Positions 1-4,460 of a stretch of 5,851 bases of DNA are shown in pieces. This stretch comes from CAYWEP01 sp964457405. Its GTDB lineage: Bacteria > Patescibacteriota > Microgenomatia > Levybacterales > UBA12049. A model generated the notes under the pieces. It saw only the letters and a list, made by a program, of their open reading frames with translations, was not told where the DNA came from and did not search any database. The translations under genes were made by a program, and so were the position numbers. Positions within the stretch are counted from its first letter, which is position 1, and the number at the start of each line of letters is the position of its first letter. The stretch is from assembly GCA_964457405.1 (NCBI GenBank), contig CAYWEP010000077.1:1-5851 (forward strand), given 5' to 3'.

Positions 1-500
1 ATATGTCTGGTGAGGCAGTCTGTCTTGAGGTAAGAAAAAAGTATCCTGAACTGCCAGTTATTATCCTCAAGACAAAAGACACAATAAGTGACATCGTCCA
101 GGGACTTAACCTTGGTGCTGATGACTATATCACCAAGCCCTTTGTCGCGGACGAGTTTCTGGCAAGAATTAAAGCCAGACTACGAAGGACTGAAAGCACC
201 GAGCATGTCTTGAAGGTATCGGATCTGGAGCTTGACGGTAAAACGCTTGAAGTAAAAAGGGCAGGAAAACAAATCCAACTCACCCCCCAGGAATTTAAGC
301 TACTCCAGTATCTCATGAGTAACAAAGGAAGAATTTTAACCCGTGAGATGATCCTCAATCGTATCTGGCTCTACTCATCAGAGGTAGAAACGCGCGTCGT
401 TGACGTCTACATGGGGTATTTGCGAAAGAAAATAGAAAATAGCAGCAATAAAAAACTCCTCCATTCAGTCCGCGGTTTTGGCTACGTCATCAAAGATTAG
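1..500 (+). CDS. OmpR/PhoB-family two-component response regulator, 5'-truncated by the window
   Basis: This is the C-terminal part of a transcription factor that would be phosphorylated by a partner histidine kinase and bind DNA in the cytoplasm. The first ATG (base 3) is probably internal: M-S-G fits the conserved loop after the phospho-acceptor Asp, so that Asp and the true start lie upstream. Numbered from this Met, the receiver end shows GADDYITKPF (residues 38-47) with the invariant Lys45. A winged-helix Trans_reg_C domain follows (about 69-165), with LTPQEFKLLQYL, the recognition-helix region RVVDVYMGYLRKKI and the terminal RGFGYVIKD. One oddity is ILKTKD at 21-26: the switch Thr/Ser normally found after the hydrophobic strand (as in LTAKD) is Lys23, with Thr one place later. 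The gene ends in TAG and overlaps the convergent CNNM gene by 4 bp. The family call is firm; the target genes and the partner kinase are not visible. Confidence 0.95.
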   Translation, partial: MSGEAVCLEVRKKYPELPVIILKTKDTISDIVQGLNLGADDYITKPFVADEFLARIKARLRRTESTEHVLKVSDLELDGKTLEVKRAGKQIQLTPQEFKLLQYLMSNKGRILTREMILNRIWLYSSEVETRVVDVYMGYLRKKIENSSNKKLLHSVRGFGYVIKD

Positions 501-1630
501 TAAATCTCAGGACCGTCTCCAGTCCCCGATTTACGCATGTTACAAGGATTGATGTCGGGCTTTACCGCCTTTTCTTCCGGCTTCTCGAACTCGTCATGTA
601 TTTCCCCAACTAGACTCTCAATAATATCTTCTAAAGTCACAAGACCGGCTGTACCGCCATATTCATCATTCACAACAGCGATATGAATTCGTTTTTTCCT
701 CATATCAAGGAGCACTTCATCTGCCCGCTTATTCTCAGGCACACTTATTATTTTTCTAATAATATTCATCTCAGAAAGCCTAGCATTCTGGTCTGTCTTC
801 ATCGCTGCTTTGTAAATATCCTTTATATGGATAAAACCAACAACGTTATCAATAGCATTCTCGTACACTGGAAAACGGCTGTGCAGGTTACTCATCACCT
901 TTTTTAGAATCTCTCTTAGTGAAATGCTGGCGTTGAAAGCGACAATATCGGTCCGTGGAATCATAACTTGCTTAATGGGCATATCCCCGAGCTTAAAAAC
1001 GTTATGTACCATCTCTGCTTCTTCTTTTTCAATTGCTCCTTCCTCGCTACTTTGCGAGAGAAGCATTTTAAGCTCCTCCTCTGAATGAACCAACTGATGC
1101 CCAGCAGGACCGGTAAAACCTATTGCTCGTAACACCAAAATCCCAGCTCCATTCAGGACATAAATGAAAGGCTTAAATAATTTGGCAAAAAAAGCAAGTG
1201 GCGCGACAATATATAAAACGGTTTTCTCTGCTTGCTGCAAAGCAATGCTCTTTGGCACTAACTCACCAAAAACAATATGGAGAAATGTAATGATAGCAAA
1301 TGCGATGGCAACGGCAAGTGTATGGGCAGAGACAAATGCTACATCCTTAGGAAGAAAACCGAAATATGGCTCAATAAAATGTGCTATGACTGGTTCCCCA
1401 ATCCATCCTAAAGCAAGACTGGCGAGGGTAATACCAAGCTGTGTCGCCGAAATGTACGTCTCAAGGTCAGCAAGCGAACTTTGCACCAACTTCGCAGCCC
1501 TGTTGCCTTTTCGTACCAGCTCATCAATTCTCGTCTTTCTAACTGCAACCAGCGCAAACTCCGATGCGACAAAATAGCCGTTAAGGAAAACGAGGAACAA
1601 AACAAGCAGCAACTGAGGAATTATCTCCAT
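497..1630 (-). CDS. CNNM/HlyC-CorC-type (DUF21 + CBS pair) membrane protein lacking the C-terminal CorC_HlyC domain
   Basis: This family, often labelled hemolysin or TlyC/CorC, is linked to Mg2+/divalent cation transport; true haemolysis is rarely shown. The 377-residue protein begins with a DUF21 membrane domain: hydrophobic segments at about 4-27, 59-85, 99-121 and 133-172, with the diagnostic FGELVPKSIAL at 121-131. Two cytosolic CBS domains follow. The first spans about 207-277, opening near VMIPRTD. The second spans about 285-345 and carries NDEYGGTAGLVTLEDIIE (321-338). Relatives of about 420-440 residues usually continue into a CorC_HlyC domain of about 80 residues. Here that domain is absent: after VGEIHDEFEKPEE there are only about 24 residues of unrelated tail. 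The ATG at 1630 follows an in-frame TGA directly, so no upstream start is possible. The gene lies 37 bp downstream of the 586-residue ORF and ends inside the convergent response-regulator gene. The family is certain; the transported ion is not known. Confidence 0.93.
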   Translation of the reverse strand: MEIIPQLLLVLFLVFLNGYFVASEFALVAVRKTRIDELVRKGNRAAKLVQSSLADLETYISATQLGITLASLALGWIGEPVIAHFIEPYFGFLPKDVAFVSAHTLAVAIAFAIITFLHIVFGELVPKSIALQQAEKTVLYIVAPLAFFAKLFKPFIYVLNGAGILVLRAIGFTGPAGHQLVHSEEELKMLLSQSSEEGAIEKEEAEMVHNVFKLGDMPIKQVMIPRTDIVAFNASISLREILKKVMSNLHSRFPVYENAIDNVVGFIHIKDIYKAAMKTDQNARLSEMNIIRKIISVPENKRADEVLLDMRKKRIHIAVVNDEYGGTAGLVTLEDIIESLVGEIHDEFEKPEEKAVKPDINPCNMRKSGTGDGPEIY

Positions 1631-1640
1631 TCAGCCTCGC

Positions 1641-1671
1641 ATTATAACACAATATTTTCAAAATATGTCAC
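1641..1671 (-). promoter_or_regulatory. Candidate extended -10 promoter of the CNNM gene
   Basis: On the minus strand, TGTTATAAT (1649 to 1641) is a perfect TGnTATAAT extended -10. GTGACA (1671 to 1666) is a 5/6 match to the -35 box at a long 19-bp spacing. The predicted transcript start, near 1634, leaves only about 4 nt before the ATG. The GCGAGG (1640-1635) that resembles a ribosome-binding site would then be largely outside the mRNA. The -35 box overlaps the stop codon of the upstream gene. A perfect 15-bp palindrome, ATATTTT-C-AAAATAT (1652-1666), fills most of the spacer and could be an operator or simply AT-rich sequence. Confidence 0.5.
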
Positions 1672-3428
1672 CGTTGAGGAACGTCCTTATGATAAATTAC
1701 ATCTCTTTTGTTAACGGCTTCTTTCCACGGCGCGAAAAAATCATCCTTCGGTACAACAGTTCCTTTCGGGTAATGAATAACAGTAGTGTCACCATGGTTC
1801 TCTACTCTAATTACGGTAGCAATAGCTCGTCCTCCCGTCGCTTCTTCTCTCCTCCGTTGAGGAACAATGTATCTCAATGCTTTTTTGGTAATATCGAACG
1901 TAAGATTAGTACCGCAAGGTACAGCCGGCTCTTCTGGATCATGCTCTCTTATTCTCCCGCTATCATTTACTTGTGCTCCAGTATGCGAATGAAATGCTCC
2001 AAGAATATACGGACCTACAATATTGCCATTTGGATCTACCTCCAAATGCTTTCCGTCTGGCGTTTCGGAAAAACGAGTCAAGAACATCTCAGGATCTTCC
2101 TTGGCCAACTCTCGCATAGGCCCGGTGAACTCTCCTGCTTCAACAGAAGGTCCTTGCGTATCATGTCCTTGTAACGGAACAATATCGACCTCAAATCTTC
2201 TCGCTTTTTCCCTCGAGGGAATAATAACCAAAAGGTCTTCAGGCTTGGGGTCTGTTTTTACAGCTCCGAATTTTCCTGATTTCGAAACTGTTGTTATTCC
2301 GTCCCATGGAACATCGACGTCTCGTAAAGGAAGGTCATGTGACCAAACAAAATAAGCTCCCGCTGCTTGTGAAGAGTAATTAGCAATTCCTCTGATGAGA
2401 CGCTCAAGAACCGCACTATTAACAACATCCTTAATTACAATAGGCTTAGGTAACAACCTTTGTTCACCTGCATATTTACCAAGAGCCTTAAGGCTTTGTA
2501 CGGCGTGTGATCCTTTCCAAAATTCATAAGGAATTGTTAATCCTTCATATTCCTTCCAATTATCCCCAACTCTATCAGCAGATCCGAAAACAAGCAACCT
2601 TCTTCCTGCTTCATCAGAAGGCAAGACTGGAGAGGCACCCTCGAGTGTAAATAGTGTTAACTTATCAACCTCGCCATTTTCTCCAGTGAAAACATCCATT
2701 TCTTTATACGTTCCGCCTTTCCCCATCAGGCCCCAACGAAACCACTGTCCCCACTCTTGCGGGAGATCTCCTATGATCTCTGCGACAGCAGGATCAGAGA
2801 AAAACCAGACATTTACCATATTTGGATGCTTTCTTGGAGTAATTCCAAGGCTCTCACAAACAGGCTCTCCGACACGGTCAACAAGTGGCCATCGAACCTC
2901 AGGCATGTTTACTCTAAGCGAATCCTTTATCTGTCGTGAAAGAGTTCCTTCCCCATCATCATCTCTATCGGGTCTGTAAATGGCAGCCAGCTTTAAAGCC
3001 GCCTGAACTTCTTTCGGAAATTTCCCAGCATACACAGGATTTAATAATACTGCGTGTGCACTATCTGTAGGCGTAAGATCAGTCTGGCCATTTTTATTTG
3101 TGGTAATTTTTAGGTCTTTTACCTTAAATTGACCCAAACTGGTTAAACTAAATGACCCGCTCGCATCAACAACGGGACAATGATTCGGAGCAAATGCAGC
3201 GCCTATCTCATTAAAAACTTCTTTATGTGCCCTTTCTAAGCGGCCTCTATTTCTGCTATTCACACCGTCTCCAATGATAGAAGGCGTATTGATTCTTACC
3301 AGTGTTTGCGGTTGAAACCACCACTCTCCTTCTTGTGGACCGGGCTGCTCAAGAAGATCAACACGAGGAGCTCCGCCTAAAGCAACATCGGGAGGCGCTA
3401 ACATTGGTTGACCTTCTGGTATTCTCAT
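1668..3428 (-). CDS. Hypothetical soluble protein of unknown function, 586 aa
   Basis: I do not recognise this protein. The frame is open for 586 codons, from ATG at 3428 to TGA at 1668-1670, and it is well separated from the shadow frames on the other strand. There is no signal peptide and no membrane-length hydrophobic segment, so a cytoplasmic location is likely. The first ~40 residues are rich in Pro and Gly and look disordered. The rest is mixed alpha/beta-like with many Trp, for example QEWGQWFRWGLMGKGG (224-239), and contains an acidic stretch DRDDDGEG (154-161). Near the C-terminus, GAFHSHTG (477-484) followed by Ser490 resembles part of a JAMM/MPN metal site (HSH-x7-S), but the Asp expected three residues after that Ser is Ile493 and no clear catalytic Glu is evident; I do not assign the family. 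No Shine-Dalgarno is seen before the ATG, only an extended -10 element. It may be co-transcribed with the CNNM gene 37 bp downstream. Confidence 0.85.
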   Translation of the reverse strand: MRIPEGQPMLAPPDVALGGAPRVDLLEQPGPQEGEWWFQPQTLVRINTPSIIGDGVNSRNRGRLERAHKEVFNEIGAAFAPNHCPVVDASGSFSLTSLGQFKVKDLKITTNKNGQTDLTPTDSAHAVLLNPVYAGKFPKEVQAALKLAAIYRPDRDDDGEGTLSRQIKDSLRVNMPEVRWPLVDRVGEPVCESLGITPRKHPNMVNVWFFSDPAVAEIIGDLPQEWGQWFRWGLMGKGGTYKEMDVFTGENGEVDKLTLFTLEGASPVLPSDEAGRRLLVFGSADRVGDNWKEYEGLTIPYEFWKGSHAVQSLKALGKYAGEQRLLPKPIVIKDVVNSAVLERLIRGIANYSSQAAGAYFVWSHDLPLRDVDVPWDGITTVSKSGKFGAVKTDPKPEDLLVIIPSREKARRFEVDIVPLQGHDTQGPSVEAGEFTGPMRELAKEDPEMFLTRFSETPDGKHLEVDPNGNIVGPYILGAFHSHTGAQVNDSGRIREHDPEEPAVPCGTNLTFDITKKALRYIVPQRRREEATGGRAIATVIRVENHGDTTVIHYPKGTVVPKDDFFAPWKEAVNKRDVIYHKDVPQR

Positions 3429-3441
3429 ATTATATTCAGGT

Positions 3442-3477
3442 ATTATAGCAGAATCAGCTGTATAGAGATACCTATAC
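3442..3477 (-). promoter_or_regulatory. Candidate extended -10 promoter with flanking inverted repeat for the 586-aa gene
   Basis: On the minus strand, TGCTATAAT (3450 to 3442) is a perfect extended -10. No good -35 box lies 16-18 bp upstream, as is common for TGn promoters. The predicted start near 3435 gives a leader of about 7 nt with no Shine-Dalgarno. An inverted repeat, GTATAG-agatac-CTATAC (3460-3477), sits at roughly -25 to -42 relative to that start. That is where an activator or repressor could act, but 6-bp arms can arise by chance. Confidence 0.45.
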
Positions 3478-3535
3478 TATTACAAGAGAAGCGTAGCTTA
3501 TCTTTATAAAAATGCAGGAGTGAAAAAGTGGTTTT

Positions 3536-3571
3536 TTGAGGCGATTTTTAGTAAAATTATGCGTACCAAAC
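3536..3571 (+). promoter_or_regulatory. Promoter-like tract resembling the upstream region of tRNA-Gln 2 (possible ancestral promoter of tRNA-Gln 1)
   Basis: TTTTTAGTAAAAT (3545-3557) is an exact 13-base match to 4149-4161, where TAAAAT serves as the likely -10 of tRNA-Gln 2. Similarity extends leftwards (TTGAGGCG here, TTGGGCTCG there). From the -10 to the TGCCG that begins each tRNA gene or its remnant there are 16 bases here and 12 at tRNA 2. A -35 box is not obvious. In its present position the element would drive the palindromes, the GIY-YIG gene and, by read-through, tRNA-Gln 1. Confidence 0.4.
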
Positions 3572-3583
3572 ATTGCCGAGTCA
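3572..3583 (+). repeat. Left copy of an imperfect 12-bp direct repeat (partial tRNA 5' end)
   Basis: ATTGCCGAGTCA here and ATTGCCGGATCA at 3928-3939 agree at 10 of 12 positions, including seven in a row at the left. The right copy contains the first ten bases of tRNA-Gln 1. This copy is not followed by tRNA sequence; the first G+C-rich palindrome begins at the very next base. It is best read as a target-site duplication or tRNA-end remnant left by insertion. Confidence 0.5.
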
Positions 3584-3623
3584 CCCGCCTCGCGTCCGAC
3601 GAGCTCCGCGAGTCGAGGCAGGT
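3583..3623 (+). repeat. G+C-rich palindrome 1 (REP-like)
   Basis: The outer arms 3583-3592 and 3614-3623 form a 10-position stem with a single C-A mismatch (3586 with 3620). An alternative 6-bp stem, CTCGCG/CGCGAG (3589-3594 with 3607-3612), can form inside, and the loop contains GAGCTC. Its ends, CCCGCCT and GGCAGGT, are shared with palindrome 2, including the mismatch at the same place. This marks the two as copies of one repeat type rather than unrelated hairpins. No T-run follows, so it is not a terminator. Confidence 0.75.
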
Positions 3624-3630
3624 CTAATGG

Positions 3631-3676
3631 CCCGCCTGCAACGCTATGCAAGCAAAGCGTAGCATTGCGGGCAGGT
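3631..3676 (+). repeat. G+C-rich palindrome 2 (REP-like), abutting the GIY-YIG ribosome-binding site
   Basis: Arms 3631-3649 and 3657-3675 pair over 19 positions: 15 Watson-Crick, two G-T and two C-A mismatches, with a 7-base loop (3650-3656). The termini CCCGCCT and GGCAGGT match palindrome 1. The 3' arm ends one base before the core AGGA of the Shine-Dalgarno, so in RNA the hairpin would stand just upstream of the ribosome site. The balance of wobble pairs and C-A mismatches means it folds about equally well from either strand. Confidence 0.8.
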
Positions 3677-3680
3677 AGGA
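3674..3680 (+). promoter_or_regulatory. Ribosome-binding site deciding the GIY-YIG start
   Basis: GGTAGGA ends five bases before the ATG at 3686. It supports that start over the longer in-frame extension to 3536, which would translate through both palindromes. Confidence 0.7.
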
Positions 3681-3685
3681 TAGTT

Positions 3686-3925
3686 ATGTTTTACTACACA
3701 TACGTTTTGATAAGCAAAAAGGATCAAAAACAGTATACTGGTTGGACAGATAATTTGAAGTTAAGAGTGCTTAAACACAATAGGGGTTTAGTTGAATCAA
3801 CATGTGAAAGAAGACCATTAAAGCTCGTATATTACGAAGCGTGTCTGTCAAAAGAAAAAGCAATTGAAAGGGAGAAGCAACTTAAAACAGGATTTGGCAG
3901 AGCGTACTTAAAGCGAAGAATTTAA
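3686..3925 (+). CDS. Single-domain GIY-YIG nuclease superfamily protein (UPF0213/YhbQ-like), 79 aa
   Basis: The GIY-YIG fold cuts DNA in homing endonucleases, UvrC and some restriction enzymes; small stand-alone members are mostly of unproven role. The GIY/YIG strands correspond to TYV (5-7) and YTG (17-19). The conserved helix is LKLRVLKHN with the catalytic-position Arg27 and His31. ERRPLKLVYYEA (41-52) and the motif IEREKQLKTGFGRAYLKRR (60-78) follow, with Glu63 at the metal-binding position, so all key residues seem present. The length is near the short end of the family (about 80-100). The start at 3686 is chosen because the domain begins at residue 3 and a Shine-Dalgarno precedes it; the frame is open back to 3536 but there reads through the palindromes. 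The stop codon lies 4 bp before tRNA-Gln 1, so a shared transcript is likely. Family firm; activity and the link to the palindromes are inference. Confidence 0.92.
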   Translation: MFYYTYVLISKKDQKQYTGWTDNLKLRVLKHNRGLVESTCERRPLKLVYYEACLSKEKAIEREKQLKTGFGRAYLKRRI

Positions 3926-3927
3926 TT

Positions 3928-3939
3928 ATTGCCGGATCA
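3928..3939 (+). repeat. Right copy of the imperfect 12-bp direct repeat
   Basis: ATTGCCGGATCA overlaps the start of tRNA-Gln 1 (from 3930) and matches 3572-3583 at 10 of 12 bases. It begins two bases after the GIY-YIG stop codon. Confidence 0.5.
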
Positions 3940-4003
3940 TCTAATGGTAGGATAGCGGACTCTGAATCCGTTCATCATGGTTCGAATCCATGTCCGGCAG
4001 CCA
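3930..4003 (+). tRNA. tRNA-Gln (anticodon CTG), copy 1
   Basis: This is a full 74-base cloverleaf with encoded CCA. The acceptor stem TGCCGGA pairs with TCCGGCA (3993-3999), with discriminator G4000. The D-arm is ATCT-AATGGTA-GGAT. The anticodon stem GCGGA/TCCGT closes the loop CTCTGAA, with anticodon CTG at 3962-3964 and A37. The T-arm is CATGG-TTCGAAT-CCATG. T1-A72 is typical of bacterial tRNA-Gln and suits either GlnRS or the Glu-tRNA(Gln)/GatCAB route. It reads CAG codons. No separate promoter is evident just upstream; the GIY-YIG stop codon is 4 bp away, so it probably relies on read-through and RNase P processing. It is about 81% identical to copy 2, with paired changes that keep the stems. 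Confidence 0.97.
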
Positions 4004-4132
4004 CTTAGTGCACCCTAACTGACCAACGTCTCTAAAGAGCTTGATTTGTCTTGCTAAACTTGAAATTTTTTTCTCAAACATTCGTACCGTACGCTCGCCA
4101 TCCAGGAAAAGAGACATTATGGGACTGAATAA

Positions 4133-4161
4133 ATGACTTGGGCTCGTCTTTTTAGTAAAAT
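4133..4161 (+). promoter_or_regulatory. Candidate promoter of tRNA-Gln 2
   Basis: ATGACT (4133-4138, 4/6 of the -35 consensus), a 17-bp spacer and TAAAAT (4156-4161, 5/6 of the -10) place transcription start near 4168, six bases before the tRNA. The 13 bases at 4149-4161 recur exactly at 3545-3557. The rest of the inter-tRNA gap (4004-4132) shows a run of seven T (4066-4072) without a convincing stem, a small palindrome CGTAC-C-GTACG (4083-4093), and no coding potential that I can see. Confidence 0.5.
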
Positions 4162-4173
4162 AGGGAGACTTAT

Positions 4174-4247
4174 TGCCGGATCGTCTAATGGTAGGACGAC
4201 GGATTCTGGATCCGTCTATCTACGTTCGAATCGTAGTCCGGCAGCCA
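4174..4247 (+). tRNA. tRNA-Gln (anticodon CTG), copy 2, with G37
   Basis: This is a full 74-base cloverleaf with encoded CCA and the same acceptor stem as copy 1 (TGCCGGA/TCCGGCA, discriminator G4244). The D-arm is GTCT-AATGGTA-GGAC. The anticodon stem ACGGA/TCCGT closes the loop TTCTGGA, with anticodon CTG at 4206-4208. The T-arm is CTACG-TTCGAAT-CGTAG. Fourteen of 74 bases differ from copy 1; three T-stem pairs and one D-stem pair are changed on both sides, showing selection on both copies. Position 37 is G rather than the A seen in copy 1 and in E. coli tRNA-Gln. G36-G37 is the pair recognised by the m1G37 methylase TrmD, so this copy could be modified differently. Confidence 0.97.
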
Positions 4248-4250
4248 AGA

Positions 4251-4395
4251 ACGGGTACCCTAAGGTTACCGTAATCCCTATTTAGCTTGAAGGTGCTATT
4301 AGCAAGCTTCTTCAAGATGGGAAACATTCGGACTGAGAAACCACCTTCAAAATCTCGATATTAAGACTCTGGTCCAATCATGTCCAAGGTAACCC
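4251..4395 (+). other. Inverted-repeat-rich intergenic tract with competing pairings; possible structured RNA or leader
   Basis: The stretch between tRNA-Gln 2 and the DUF2079 gene contains no ORF of note but several pairings. TTGAAGGTG (4287-4295) pairs perfectly with CACCTTCAA (4342-4350); overlapping it, CTTGAAG (4286-4292) pairs with CTTCAAG (4310-4316), so the two exclude each other. GGTTACC (4264-4270) pairs with GGTAACC (4388-4394), enclosing the rest. GGACTGAG (4330-4337) pairs with CTCTGGTCC (4367-4375) with one bulged base. I recognise no known RNA family. Seven-base repeats are expected by chance in this length; the nine-base one is less so. The promoter of the next gene lies downstream, so this need not be its leader. 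Confidence 0.25.
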
Positions 4396-4420
4396 AAGAA
4401 TAAGGATTCGAACGACATAT

Positions 4421-4457
4421 TTGACGATTTTCTATATTTCAATATGCTTGATATACT
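4421..4457 (+). promoter_or_regulatory. Candidate promoter(s) of the DUF2079 gene
   Basis: TTGACG (4421-4426, 5/6), a 16-bp spacer and TATGCT (4443-4448, 4/6) predict a start near 4455, six bases before the ATG at 4461. A second option is the extended -10 TGATATACT (4449-4457), which would start transcription near 4464 and favour the in-frame ATG at 4467. Either way the mRNA would be leaderless or nearly so; no Shine-Dalgarno precedes either ATG. Confidence 0.5.
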
Positions 4458-4460
4458 AAT

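Larger units (their letters stand above)
3572..3939 (+). mobile_element. Putative palindrome/GIY-YIG insertion unit at the 5' end of tRNA-Gln 1, bounded by 12-bp direct repeats
   Basis: The unit between the repeats (3584-3927, 344 bp) holds two tandem palindromes and a GIY-YIG gene and nothing else. The left repeat ends exactly where palindrome 1 starts; the right repeat starts two bases after the GIY-YIG stop codon. The palindrome part is about two-thirds G+C in an otherwise AT-richer window. The GIY-YIG gene has a clear Shine-Dalgarno, unlike the three other genes whose starts are visible. Upstream of the left repeat is a tract matching the promoter of the neighbouring tRNA. The layout suggests insertion between a tRNA promoter and its tRNA. 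Excision or movement is not shown; the repeat is short and imperfect, and no transposase is present. Confidence 0.45.

Noticed and set aside
1958..2003. JAMM/MPN metalloprotease motif in the 586-aa protein
   Set aside because: Only HSH-x7-S is present; the Asp expected three residues after the Ser is Ile and no matching upstream Glu motif was found, so it is noted as a hint but not assigned.
1164..2355. Plus-strand open frames opposite the CNNM and 586-aa genes
   Set aside because: They are antisense shadows of well-supported minus-strand genes, with low-complexity Ser/Arg-rich products and no domain signature.
3583..3676. CRISPR array or intrinsic terminators
   Set aside because: There are only two units with different interiors and no spacers of constant length, and no T-run follows either palindrome.
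3536..3685. In-frame 50-codon N-terminal extension of the GIY-YIG gene
   Set aside because: It reads through both palindromes and the direct repeat, its residues have no GIY-YIG character, and a Shine-Dalgarno sits just before the ATG at 3686.
4028..4072. Intrinsic terminator after tRNA-Gln 1
   Set aside because: There is a run of seven T at 4066-4072, but no stable stem lies next to it; the nearby CTCT/AGAG hairpin has a 2-base loop and is 26 bases away.
4404..4414. tRNA T-loop sequence on the minus strand (GTTCGAATC), suggesting a tRNA fragment
   Set aside because: The flanking bases do not form a T-stem and no acceptor or anticodon arm is present; a 9-10 base match can be chance.
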